The notes under the pieces: generated by a model
Told to the model about the DNA's origin: nothing
Seen by the model: only the letters and a program-made list of their open reading frames with translations
The model's database searches: none
Translations under genes and position numbers: made by a program
NCBI RefSeq assembly: GCF_914767665.1
Contig: NC_059504.1
Location: 6,884,501 to 6,948,500, forward strand
Length of the DNA stretch: 64,000 nt
Origin: Harmonia axyridis
Lineage: Eukaryota; Arthropoda; Insecta; Coleoptera; Coccinellidae
Direction of reading: 5' to 3'
Shown here: positions 23,801-34,853 of the stretch, piece by piece
Layout: every line of letters begins with the position of its first letter
Position numbering within the stretch: the stretch's first letter is position 1

Positions 23801-26461
23801 ATAAGTAGACACACCAGGTTTTCTATGCATCTTAATCCTTACTATTCCAATCTATTTGAGGTTAGAATTTAATGTTGTTTTAAATCTCTTAGATTTTCAA
23901 TGGCTTCTCTATAGAAAAACTAACATATTTAATTGTAGAATCGCAGAACATTAATTGCAAAGAAACAAAAATCCAAAAAACAAATATGTTCACACAAATT
24001 GAAGTCCAATCCTGTCAGCTTTTCTGGTGTAATAAATATCAATTTTTCAAATCAGTGTTTTCCGTTCTTCAATTGAAATAAAAAAGTTCTATTAAATGTA
24101 GACCTTTTTTCATTCAAAAGATCTTGTATCTGAATACTTAATTATGAAGAAAATTGAATTTAAAAATTTCACTCACCAATTTGCTATAGTGGTATTGGCA
24201 ATATCCACAGTACTTGACATTGTCCAAATAATTTCCAGCTTCTTCACAAAGAAGGCCAAGACTTTGACCACAAGTAACGTGAAATTGTTGCTTGCAACCT
24301 ATTCTATTACATGACATACAAGCACCAACAGCTGCAGTGGATGGTTTTCCTTTTTCTTCACAGATATAACACACCTATGGTAAAAGTACAATAATACTTT
24401 CATGAATAATTCTTTCAAACTGCTAGGCAAAATATGCGATATTGCTACATTATAAATCTGGGTCTTCAACAACAAAATTTGTAAGCTAAATTTCCCAAGT
24501 CTCTTTACTTTCCAATCGATGCTTGGTAAGACGTTATTTATTTATTGCTTTATAGGCATCAAAACTGAAAAAAACATTACTAATTTGAATTTCTTCAAGG
24601 ATTCTTGCAAAGATCTTCATGCACTTTCTTCAGTATACTATACACACATTATTATTTTTAATAGTGAATCATTTCACATCGACACATGAAAAATCTATAA
24701 AATTAATCCGATCATCATGAATAACTTATTGGAATTAATAGCTCACTTTCAATAACTTCAAAGAAAAATTCTACTTTCCACTAGTAATTGTAAATTATAA
24801 TTAATTAATCAAGAGAAAACTTACTTTATTGAAACGTTCTGCAGGGATTAAATGCAACAGAATAGGTTCCATAGTAGTAACATTCCCGAATCGAACTTCT
24901 GGTATGTATAAGGCGCACACCACATGGGCCCATTTTGCATTATCAGTTCGTTTAAGAGCGCCATATCGGCTAGGGCATAATTCACACTTCTGAAAATTTA
25001 GCATGGATATTGATATGGCAAAACATTCAAATAGATGTTCGAAAAAGTGGGAGGAAAATTTTAGGATGTTCCAGAATAAAATATATAAGAATATAAATAG
25101 GAAGAGAATTGTAATTCAAAATTAACTTGTATGAACTAAAGATTAAAAAAAAAAATGCCTAGTGTGATGTCAGGTTAATATATTTCCTTTCTTACCACTT
25201 TAGAAGTCCTTTCTTGACTTTCACATTTACGACAATACCACGGTCCTGTTGGTACACTTACAATTCCATAACAAGCTGAAAAACAATTGGTTAATAGAAA
25301 AATCTAAAAATTCGAGTGTGTCCACCAGAAAAAAAATATCGTCAATTTAAAAACAATGCCAAACCAATATTAATCAAAATTCTAATAAATAAATACATAA
25401 CATATATCCCCATAAAATATAAAATTCCTTTAGAAATTTGGTCAAAGGAAAAACGTTCCCATATGTAATACAAAACAAGACGTAATGTTTTGCCAAAATA
25501 AGAAGAGAACATAAATTGCATTATATTTGATCATGAAGAGAACACACATAAATGCTAATTGTTGACTATTGGTTGCAGAGAGAACTTCCATATGAAAATG
25601 GAATAGATTCAGTAATTAGAACAAAAAACATCTTTTTTTATCACAATTTTTCAATGAACTATTATTTTGTGTCTGTAAATATGTACTAAGCTACCACTAG
25701 ATGCTGGTACTACCATAATTAAACCCTCCAAATATCTATAAAATGTCTTGTACAGGTATTATACATAAACACATATATTGAAGGAATGATTCAGTAATTT
25801 TAAAATGAGATTAATTTATCCAAAAAATAAACGGAATATTTCAGGGTCCAATGGGCAGTTTTTAAAAATTTAGAATATCTTCCTGATTTTGTTATAACTT
25901 TTCATCAAACTATCACCAATTTCAACAGCAATAATTTTTAAAATTATAAATAATAAAAGCTGATAAAAATTTTAAGCATGTATAAAGATGAATCGAATTG
26001 AAAGAAATTTTACGCAACTATAAGGAATATTTGTATATAAGAGATAAAAATAGCTGCTTCTTGATAGAAAAAAGAATAACTAAAACATAAATAATAACAA
26101 TAGCTTGCAAAAACAAAGTACTCAAAATGAATAAACAACTTTCTCACAAAATATTTAACAAATAGCTGTTTTTCCTGTCAGTTTTATCTAGCCATTAAAA
26201 CATTGGAATACAAAACTTGAGATATAATTTTATTATAACCAATCACATAATTCAATAAACTATGACAACGATATGTTCAGCAAATTAAAAAAAAAATTGG
26301 GAAAAACTGTTGGATAAAAACAGAATACACTAAACTACACAAAAAATATTACCTTGGTGAACTGCCACTGTACATGACTGTCCATCACAGTAAACAAGAG
26401 GATTTTCAGACCAGCCTCTATCATCAGAACAAACGCAACAACCTCCTACCATTTCCCTCAT
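14816..26461 (-). CDS. Alh: Alhambra (AF10/AF17, MLLT10/MLLT6 family)
   Basis: Orthologue of AF10/AF17, chromatin readers that partner DOT1L in H3K79 methylation. Coding exons on the minus strand, read from splice sites: 26461-26353, 25275-25196, 24989-24825, 24374-24177, 23132-22506, 21227-20867, 20115-19944, 18826-18449, 17345-17168, 16980-16818, 16760-16590, 15550-15343, 15257-15092, 14866-14816. All join in frame to 1008 residues. The start MREMVGGCCVCSDDRGW matches the family's PHD1 onset. PHD1, zinc knuckle and extended PHD2 fill residues 1-183 (ACYGIVSVPTGPWYCRKCES, GALKRTDNAKWAHVVCALYI, QQFHVTCGQSLGLLCEE). A Ser/Lys-rich region follows. The octapeptide/leucine zipper (LDQLLERQWEQGSQFL, LRAENLRLEEHVSSLL) covers about 785-855 and is the DOT1L contact in the family. 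The last short exon and the acceptor of the 15.5 kb exon are the least certain. Introns hold mariner C and three MITEs. Confidence 0.94.
15753..16558 (+). mobile_element. MITE family 1, chimeric copy with 8-bp TSD
   Basis: It begins TAAGATGCATAGAATACCTG and ends with the complementary CAGGTTTTCTATGTATCTTA. The flanks are identical 8-base duplications GTTGTAAC (15745-15752 and 16559-16566). Outer parts match the intact copy at 23368-23834. The central part of the family (equivalent to about 23500-23705) is missing and replaced by the 3' half of a Tc1/mariner-superfamily transposon (about 15917-16423). Located in an Alhambra intron. Confidence 0.88.
15859..16320 (+). pseudogene. 3' half of a Tc1/mariner-superfamily transposase
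   Basis: Open frame carrying the C-terminal half of a transposase: MITNFFIPELNNHDVQELWF, QQDGATCHTARTTIDLL (second catalytic Asp), NWPPRSCDLTPLDYFLRGYV (third catalytic Asp) and the ending RASRGGHMPEIIFKM followed by TAA. The first 20 or so codons of the open frame read through MITE sequence and are not transposase. After the stop the sequence runs to AAAAAAAACACCC, which complements the terminal repeat of the related element starting near 63670. The DNA-binding domain and first catalytic block are absent, so it cannot be active. Confidence 0.85.
20413..20685 (+). mobile_element. MITE family 1, 5'-truncated copy
   Basis: Matches the intact copy at 23368-23834 over GATTTTGTTTCAGACTTTTT, the TCACGAGAGCCGAGAAT block, and CGCCATCTGAAACA, and ends with the terminal repeat AGGTTTTCTATGCATCTTA. 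The first terminal repeat and a central segment are missing. It lies in an Alhambra intron (between the 21.2 kb and 20.1 kb exons). Confidence 0.82.
21289..22298 (-). mobile_element. mariner element, copy C (internal deletion)
   Basis: Both terminal repeats are present (GGCCAATTGAAAAGTCC and its complement), with TA on each side. The minus-strand transposase has lost a central piece: NDSEQCLK is joined directly to DAQGITFIDYPQKGQTV, which deletes the first catalytic block. The segment that normally carries the other catalytic residues is also shortened. Located in the Alhambra intron between the 23.1 kb and 21.2 kb exons, in the same orientation as the host gene. Confidence 0.9.
23368..23834 (+). 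mobile_element. MITE family 1, intact reference copy
   Basis: 467 bp bounded by imperfect inverted repeats (TAAGATGCATAGAATCTCTG at the left, complement of TAAGATGCATAGAAAACCTG at the right). The 8-base duplication ATCCTTAC is identical on both sides (23360-23367 and 23835-23842). An 8-bp duplication suggests hAT- or P-like mobilisation, but the TAAGATGC terminus is not one I can assign. No coding capacity. In an Alhambra intron. Confidence 0.9.
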
Positions 26462-28293
26462 AATGTAAAGGAGCGACTGTTGCTAAACTAGCGATTCTTC
26501 AAACCCACCCCACACATCTTTTGTCCATATGACCATAATCATCACAACATGATGGAATTAATCATACAATGATACTCTGTAAAAAATTAAAACTTTTGTT
26601 GATTCATTTCATTTCAGCATTTAATATTAGCGTCATTACTAAGATTAATATATGTATAAACAAAGAATATATATAGATTTGAAATTGAATTGCACCCATC
26701 TTAAGAGACTTTCAATATAAACCATCGCAGTTATTTCAATTAGATTTTATTAGAGAGCAGAAGAAATGATATTTCATTCACAATAACAATCACCTAGGGT
26801 ATTGCAAAATAGTGAAGATGTTGAGGTTTGGGTATACCAAGGTTTGAAGAATATCAAAATAAGTTTCCTGACTTTTATTCTCTTTTTATATTTCTAGAAA
26901 ACCATTCCAATTTTTGAGAAATAACCAACTTCTTATCAGATATAAACAAAGCAGGTTATAATTTGGAGAGAATCACTGTTCTAGATTCAAGTTGGCAGAG
27001 TGAAGTCTGTGTATGTATATTCATTAAAATTTGCTGCCTATTTCAATTTCATGTCATATCATATTTTATACTGAGATATTGCAGTTTTTGCTTGTTTACA
27101 TAAAAGGAAAGCGGAGCTCACAGCAGGTTACAAAACAATAACCTTTAATTTTGAGTGACAAATTTATATTCTACAGAGAAATGGTTTAAGAATATCCACA
27201 ACATGATCCTAAATTAATTACTTCACTGTAGGAGAGCTATTATAAATAACAAAACAAGTCAAAATAAGTACCAATGAGAAACAATTAAGTAACTATTAAA
27301 GTTATATAATAATGTGAAATTAAAAAATAATCATACTTAACAATTCCTTAATTTCTACAGTAATATTAATAAAAGTCGAAGGTAAATAAAAACAGAGTTT
27401 TCCTCCAAACAATTATAAGACCAAATATAATACATGCTATAACGTGCTTTGAGCGTCCCTCCATTCAACAAGACTTTCTTTTAGGTATCATATTAGATTC
27501 TAAGCATTAATTGCATTACCTCATACGAAAGCTCATAAAAGGAAAACACTACTTATTCACGCAGCACTTACTTTAACATTATAATGTAATATAAACACAT
27601 TTTAAAGCGAGGAAACCATTTTGTTTTGACGGTATTTCTCAAGCAGTCTTGCGAAATAACAACATGGCGCAAGCGCAATCGTAAGTTTCAAAATACCATC
27701 GATTTTTTGAAAAGCATCAATGAATTTTTCGAAATACTGACAACAAATTCAATATATATATAACGCTTATTTCTTTATTTGTTATTATTAACTATAAGAT
27801 GTTTCAAAATGAATGCGATTGTTAACATATATCCAATTTTTCGTATGTTTGAGAATGTAATAAAATCAAGCATTTCTATTTGTTCGATTTATATTATCAT
27901 ATTATTTATATTATTAATTATTACTATGAAAATTAACTGTACTTTTCACACAGAATAAATAATGATATTCTTTGAAATTTCTGTTCCCGAATTTTTGAAA
28001 AAATTAAAAATTCCTGAGATGAAAATGTTGACAAAAATGTAGCAACATATTAAATAAACTAATAAGAAAAAGTTCAATATATAATGGAGATATTATGGTT
28101 GTTTACTTGTTCTTGGACCCCCTACTTCATAAAAATATCACACAATCACAGAAATATTTGACATTTAACGTAAAACAGTTTTGTTTATGATGTTGGATGT
28201 GGAATAGGTTAAAGTTTGTTATGCAGTTTTGTGGATATTTCCTTTAATTGTTTGGTTTTATATTTTACAAATTCTCGCTATTTTATTTCTGAA
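26462..28293. promoter_or_regulatory. shared 5' region between Alhambra and Ddi1
   Basis: The two start codons face away from each other across 1.8 kb. Most of it is AT-rich, with one CG-containing island at about 27600-27690 containing AACATGGCGCAAGCGCAATC. GCGCAAGCGC resembles the NRF1/Erect wing site, and AACATGGCG resembles a YY1/Pho-type site often found at transcription starts. A 5' untranslated exon of one or both genes probably lies here. Transcription starts cannot be fixed from sequence alone. Confidence 0.4.
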
Positions 28294-31200
28294 ATGAAGG
28301 TCACAGTTACAACTTTAACTGATTACATTTTCGTGTTAGATGTATCAGAAGATTTAGAATTAGAGAATTTCAAAGCGTTCTGTGAAATAGAATCTGGATT
28401 TCCTGCATCAGAAATAATTATTGCTTTCAATGGAAGACCTTTGATGGATAACAAAATGTCTTTAAAAGACTTTGGTATAAGGGATGGAGATGCAGTTATT
28501 TTACAGCATTTATTAAGTTCTGGTACTCAATCTCAAAGTAGTCTGGAGCAAGGTAAGAATTATAAATTTTCTTATTAGAAGTAAAATATATTAAAATGCG
28601 TTCATTGAACCTGAATGAGTTTTCATTATTCTCGGAGGTCAAATGCAGTCATATTTTTATGCACTTTTGTTTACCATTTCAAAAGTATTTTTAGAAGGTG
28701 AAAGTGAATTCATTTCAGGTGTATTTTTGGAATCAATTGTTGTCAACAGAGGCTTGAAATGAATTTGTTTCAAGAAAATTGAAACCATGACATTTTGAAG
28801 TATTTAATTTTGTCATTCAAACTTTTACCAAATTGTTCAAGTCTCATAGTCATTTTCAAAATCAGAATTTTTGGAATGTGAGGAACAACCTAATGGGAAT
28901 TATTTAGTCATGTCTCGCTGCAGCCGGTAGAACCAATTTTGAATTAACTTTCATATGGAAAATATTGAAGGAATATAATTGAAATTAGACACTACCAGAT
29001 ATTTCCCTGAATATGCATGCCTTTTTCCCAAGTAATCAATAAGAATCAGTAAGAATATTGAATGCATTCAGATTGGAAAATTAAGTGGAAGATTGTTTTC
29101 TAAATGTTGAATAAAGGATTTATGCTAATCATAATAAAAGTATACTGAGAAAAAAATGCTAAGTGATTCTAATTAAGTGTTAATTTTGCTTGAAATTAGT
29201 AGATGTATTATGGTTTTTCTTTTTTACTGCATAACATCTGGTAGTTTCTGATTTCAATTATATTAAAAATGGTGAGTTCATCTCTCTATCTTTCCAGTTC
29301 CTGCTTTTGACTTCAGTGGGATAGAAATACCTGGATCTTCGACTTCAAGAGGAGGTAATTTCCATCAAAGTGGAAGACCATCAGAAGATGATCCTAAATT
29401 GATAAGAGATATGTTTCTTGCCAATCCAGACCAACTAGCACTCTTGAAGCAGAACAATCCAAGATTGGCAGAAGCATTGTTAAGTGGAAATATTGGTAAG
29501 AAAATCATTTTAATATTGATCAAGCAAATTCTGCATAAAAATATCTGATTCAATTTGAGTAAAATACATTTTTTAATTATAAAAAAAAAATATGACAAAA
29601 CTTGACAGATATGTATCTGTAATAGAATTTGTGACTATTATTTTATGAATTATATTTTTCGAATATATTCATTCATTGTTTTTGATTGAGGCTGGACTTT
29701 CTGCTGAAAAAGCTGGGAATTCTTTTAAGCTGAAATAATACTTTGAAACATTTTGTTATATTTAAATTAATGATACGTTAAATAATTTATGTTTTTCTCT
29801 GCTCAGTATCCCATTGACATTCAGTCAAAAAATTCCAAAAATCTCCTCATGTTATGCTAAGTATATATGTTTTAATAGTTGCATTAATAATTTCTCTCCA
29901 TACTGGACATAGTGATGATACTACTCAAATAATTTCTACATCGCAAAATGCACCACTAATAGAAAGCACTACATTTTCTTCTTATCCCATGACAACAAAG
30001 ACATATGCAAAAAAGGAAGTGAGCACTATGAATAATCTCCCAAGCAAAGAAAGATTAGAAACTATTAATCATTTATTAGGCGATTTAATAAACAAGTTAA
30101 AAGATTATCGTTCTAAACGAGAAAAAGCCGAAAACAAACTTTCTAATGTGTCGTTGAAACCACTTGTCCGTAAAAAAAGAACCAGAAGAGTTTGGAGTGA
30201 ATGGAGTCCCTGGACACCATGTAGTGTATCTTGTGGTAGAGGAAGAATGATTAGATGGAGACACTGTTTGAAGAACTGTAATGGTATAGAAACAGAAATG
30301 GAAGAAAAAGTTTGTCAGTTACCTTGCTGTCGCTCGAAATTATTTGGAATGATAGGATTATAATTCTCGATTTCAATCATATTTTTATTTTATTTATAAG
30401 AAATACATTTATTATACTATCTTGTCTACATTAAATAATTTTGTAAGAAAATCTCAAAATTAATCAGAATTGAGCCAAACTTCATTGCAGAACTTTAATC
30501 TAAAAGGAAAATTTTCCCATTTCATCAAATTTTCATTCTTTCGATAATCAGTAAATCAATTGATGTAATTAGCGCTCTGAAGATCACTTGTGTAATTTTC
30601 AGCTTATATTATGATACGCAAGAAGTCATACCATCTGCTAATACATAGTGTTCTACAAGTTATTGACAAACTTTGGCAGATAATAGTTGTGTTCATTCTG
30701 AACATTTTTTTCTCTATGAACATAGGTCCAATTCGTTAAAAATAATTTTCAAGGTGTGTTGTTTTATGTATTATTCGCAAAGGTCTACTTATACCTCGTA
30801 CTAATATAGAAATAGTATATTGTGCAACAAATGAGGAAAGTCCAACTTTTCTCGCGAGTGTGGAAGTTTGTGGCACGAGCCTGTAAGGCGAGTGCCGCAA
30901 ACACACGAGCGAGAAAAGGACTTTCTTCACATGTTGCACACTATACTTTTCCTATAACTGCACTAATTTCAATAATTCAAGAAATGGACTTGATTCAAAT
31001 CAAAATGGCCTTCGTTGACAGTATGTGCCAATTTATTGCGTTTCCATAGAAACGACTCAAAAGCCCAAATTCATTGGTCTACCAAGCTAGGTGTGGGTAA
31101 AGTGCCGTGAGAAATAATATTTCCCACAGTATGAGCAATACATAGTTTTGAAATAGAGTAAGCTATGAAGAATACGCTACTTTTCATAGCAGTTGTAGGA

Positions 31201-34200
31201 AAACTATGTTTTATTGAACATCTACACTCCTTGAATGAAAAAGGACCACATCCACATTCATTAATGTGAATTCGAATTTATAGATTTTAATGCGCATATT
31301 TTTGCTTTGCAGAAGCATTTGCAGGTGTTCTTCGCGAACAAGTAGTAAATAGGCAGGAGAGAGAACAACAAAGACTGAGAATGATTAATGCTGATCCTTT
31401 TGATACAGAGGCCCAACGTCTCATAGCCGAAGAAATTAGACAGAAGAATATTGAGGCTAATATGGAAGCAGCTATGGAGTATAATCCAGAATCCTTCGGA
31501 ACCGTGGTTATGCTGTACATCAACTGTCGAGTTAATGGGTATCCTGTTAAAGCATTTATAGACTCTGGTAAATGATAAACTTCAATTTGAATAATTTTTG
31601 AAATATCGAATTTTCAATCATTCCTATCCCATTTTTTTGATGTTTTCAATTATCACGTTCAAGCATGTACTAATGCCTTTTTCTAAGCTATCTTAAAGGC
31701 CTATGGGAGCAGGAATTTGAAATAAATGCGGTTTATTTCAAATTAGCATGTTTCAGGTGCTCAAACCACAATAATGTCAAGCAGTTGTGCTGAGCGATGT
31801 AATATTATGAGATTAGTAGATACCAGATGGGCAGGTATTGCCAAAGGAGTCGGTATTCAAAAAATTATAGGCAGAATTCACATGGTGCAAATACAAATAG
31901 AGAATGACTATTTAATCACAAGTTTTTCCGTTTTGGAAGAACAGCCAATGGATATGTTATTGGGATTAGATATGTTGAAAAGACATCAGGTATAAAAATT
32001 TGATTGATCAGCAGTTTTCAGATTAATTAAGCTTTTTTTCAGTGTTGTATAGATTTAAGGAAAAACGTACTCAGAATTGGAACAACTGGTACAGAGACTC
32101 CATTCCTTTCTGAAAGAGAACTTCCAGAATGTGCCAGATTGAGTTCGGCATCAGAAGAAGATGTTATAGAGAGATCAAGAAAAGAAGCTGAAGAAAAAGC
32201 TTTGAAAGATGCTATTCAAAACAGCAGACAAAGTGGTATGTAGTCGTCTATATTCTCTAACCTAACGCTATCGCAGTTATGAAAAAAAATTAGCAATATA
32301 TAAAGTTCATGTTCACAATTAGTATTTTGCATTTGGAATTATTCAAAGTAGGGTTTAGTGGATATAACAATAATTATTGTCATGTATCAATATTGTTTCA
32401 TCATTCAAACATGATGTTTTACTTAAAACATTAGAATTAGATTCGACTCACTTCAGCAACAATGTTTATAAAGTTAAAACTTCCATTAGAAGTTCTACTT
32501 GGGAATGTTTCAGTGAAAGATTAAAAATTATGAACTAACCTACTAACAAATTTGGTGTTTTTACTTTTTACATGGTTAATCCTAAGATGCATAGAAAACC
32601 TGGTGTGTCTACTTATACTTGTAAAACTTTCAGACAAAACAGGGCATTTTTCAGATTTATTCCTACTTGATTTCGAAGGATCGCGTCTGTTTCAGATGGC
32701 GCATACATCGTTTATATTTGACATTTCTCTCGATTCTCAGCTCTCGTGACCTTTGAGTATAGTATAGAACAATAATATTTTATATTCTATGCTCGTAACA
32801 ACCTTTAATACTCTGTTATTATATTCCATTAATTTCATCAAAAATTCGATAGGAATTGAATTGTAATTTATTGTGAAAGTTTGTAAACTCTAAAATCAGT
32901 ATTTCATTTTTAAACGGCGCCAGGCAGATAGCGGGAATTCGAAAATTTCTGAAGAGCGCCACCTTACAGAACTCTGGTGAAGCAGAACACCAAAGCAACC
33001 GGTGGATATTTTGAAAAGTCTGAAACAAAATTAATCAGTACACACACCAGGGATTCTATGCAACTAAGTTAGTCCTTACCCGTAAATTGGACTCCAACGT
33101 AACCTACTAACCATTACATGAAATATTCTCAAGTTCAAGATTGTTTGTAGAATTCACTAATTAGGTGCATGTATGAATATATTCAACCTATCATTTAAAT
33201 TATATGAGAATTCATTGCATTGAAATAATATTTTAATATCTCTTTTGAAGCTGGTAATAGCAGTAGTAGAAGATGTGACAAACATTCACATAGAAGTGGT
33301 ACTGGTTCCCCTCCTTGTAAAAAGTCCCATCACTGATGAAACTGTCACTCCCAGATTATTCCTTCAATATCCTTTATTTTATAATTGTTATAATATAAAC
33401 AATAGATTGAAAATAAATCGATTTCTAATCCTGGATTGATTTTTAATGGTATAAGAAACTCAATCATAATGCTAGAATTTCTCCATAAAAAAAAGATTTT
33501 TCTCTGATTTTTAGCGGGAGTGTAGGTATATAAGTTAATTGACATTGACCGCTGTTCAAGTATCAATCTTTTAATTTTATTATATGTTTTGTTGCTTGTA
33601 TTAATATTGAAAATCTGATATTAATCTTTTAAAAATTGAACAAAAAATCAATTCACATAAAAAATACTTAACGACTGAATTAAATTTCATTTTTGGCTCA
33701 AAATAATTTAAAATCAGTAGTTCTACCCAACCCTATTCAGCTTCTACGCAAAGTCTATTTCTCAAAAATGAATTTCAAATATAGAGAATAATAATGATGA
33801 GAAGAAATCATTATGACTAATCTTCAGATTGCCTTATGAAGTCAACATATAGGGTATGGTCCGTATATCGCCGAGAATTTCAGAGTGGTTTTCAATATTT
33901 CAGGTAACCTGCTTCGTGTTAACGGATCTCTTGACACTTGTCAATGGTCAACTAAATTTTTCATTGACAGAATTTTGGAAGTTATAAATGGTTGATCTCT
34001 TTTAATTTGTAAATAACAAATAGTTATTAATGTCTCTGAAGGATATTTGTTTCATAATTGAAATTATAAAGTTTTTGAGTGTTAGAATTCATGGAAAATA
34101 TTCATAAACAATAATCTGAAAATTAAAATGACAACAGCCAACCGGAGTGGGCGTGGTTATAGTCACTGTAGGCGTGGTTAGCAAACCTAACCTGAATAAA

Positions 34201-34853
34201 AGTACGGTTGCTCTGGTGACATATAACTCACCGAAGCTTGAGGAAATAGTCACCGGTTTTTGAGGAATTTGACATATACGGACTACCAACTTACTAACCA
34301 AGGTGATATACGGACCATAACCCTTTGTTAACAAAATAAATTCTGTTTTAATCATGTCAAGATGAACTTTCTCATCGACTGACCAAAATATACAATGTCA
34401 TTGTAAAATGTCCATTATAGCTTCTGGAGAAAGTTTTATTAGAATTAAGTCTTAAACTTGCCAAAGCATATAAAAATCACTTGGGAAACCCACGAACATT
34501 GAACATTCCTGCCTAACCTCGCTAATATATTTGGATATTTTTTGCCTAGCTTGCTCTGAATATTTCTACCTGAACTTGGTGCTGTGACCCCTAAAATCCC
34601 AGCTTTTACATTAAGAACTGTTATACTTTCAGCTCAAATAGCTAGTTCCAGTTCTAGTTCTCAACCAATGATAACCAGTACAACATCGAACTCCTTTCAA
34701 ATATCTGAGGGCGATAAATTCACTGAACAAAGTGTTCAAGAAATCGTACAAGTAGGATTCACCAGAGAGCAAGCGATACTCGAACTCAGAAGGTTCAATG
34801 GAGATAAAACTCAAGCGATGGCAGCTTTATTTGCGAAGTCACTTAAATTTTGA
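28294..34853 (+). CDS. Ddi1: Ddi1/Ddi2 orthologue (retropepsin-like ubiquitin shuttle protease)
   Basis: Ddi1 family aspartic protease that binds ubiquitin chains; family members activate Nrf1/CncC and help clear proteasome substrates. Coding exons: 28294-28552, 29298-29495, 31313-31567, 31757-31989, 32043-32235, optional 33251-33316, 34633-34853. They give 452 residues (474 with the optional exon), near the fly orthologue's length. Residues 1-76 form a ubiquitin-like domain (MKVTVTTLTDYIFVLDVSED). A helical Sti1-like segment (LIRDMFLANPDQLALLKQNN) lies around 115-152. The retropepsin fold spans about 215-345, with catalytic D236 in DSGAQTT, split by an intron, and later LLGLDMLKRH. A C-terminal UBA occupies about 405-450 (VQEIVQVGFTREQAILELRR). 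The start is the first in-frame ATG fitting the family N-terminus. AATAAA lies at 35138-35143. Confidence 0.96.
29854..30363 (+). CDS. small secreted protein with one thrombospondin type-1 repeat, nested in a Ddi1 intron
   Basis: Single-exon 169-residue frame in the Ddi1 intron between 29495 and 31313, same strand as the host. It starts with a clear signal peptide (MLSIYVLIVALIISLHTG). A Ser/Thr-rich stretch and a short charged helix (RLETINHLLGDLINKLKDYR) follow. A basic cluster KKRTRR fits the furin-type R-X-R-R rule at about 107-112. Immediately after it comes one TSP1 repeat with the canonical W-x-x-W-x-x-W (WSEWSPWTPCS), CSVSCGRG, and paired cysteines to VCQLPCC at about 113-160. This suggests a secreted, possibly proteolytically released, matrix or ligand-like protein. 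No introns; ATTAAA at 30430-30435 is a weak polyadenylation candidate. I cannot name an orthologue. Confidence 0.8.
   Translation: MLSIYVLIVALIISLHTGHSDDTTQIISTSQNAPLIESTTFSSYPMTTKTYAKKEVSTMNNLPSKERLETINHLLGDLINKLKDYRSKREKAENKLSNVSLKPLVRKKRTRRVWSEWSPWTPCSVSCGRGRMIRWRHCLKNCNGIETEMEEKVCQLPCCRSKLFGMIGL
30801..30960. repeat. 160-bp imperfect palindrome (hairpin MITE-like)
   Basis: Inverted arms of about 75 bases meet near 30880. The left arm contains TATTGTGCAACAAATGAGG and TTTCTCGCGAGTGTGG; the right contains the degenerate complements. The centre (GGCACGAGCCTGTAAGGCG) is far more GC-rich than its surroundings. Located in the same Ddi1 intron as the secreted TSR gene, 0.4 kb downstream of it. 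Open frames here are shadows of the palindrome. Confidence 0.65.
32583..33067 (-). mobile_element. MITE family 1, inverted copy
   Basis: Same family as 23368-23834 but in reverse orientation. It starts TAAGATGCATAGAAAACCTG and ends with the degenerate complement. The 8-base duplications GTTAATCC (32575-32582) and GTTAGTCC (33068-33075) differ at one base. About 485 bp, essentially full length. In the Ddi1 intron after the 32235 donor. Confidence 0.88.
33851..34324 (+). mobile_element. MITE family 2, best-preserved copy
   Basis: The left terminus AGGGTATGGTCCGTATATCG is complemented by the right terminus (TGATATACGGACCATAACCC read on the plus strand). About 474 bp, no coding capacity. Same landmarks as 14309-14766 and 52654-53122. 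It lies in the last Ddi1 intron. The target duplication is unclear. Confidence 0.86.

Noticed and set aside
30736..31049. Two overlapping open frames on opposite strands
   Set aside because: Both read through the GC-rich palindrome at 30801-30960 and mirror each other. No family resemblance.
31313..32235. Retropepsin-like exons as part of an integrated retroelement
   Set aside because: The protease block is spliced in frame with a ubiquitin-like domain and a UBA domain and has no reverse transcriptase nearby. This is the cellular Ddi1 gene.
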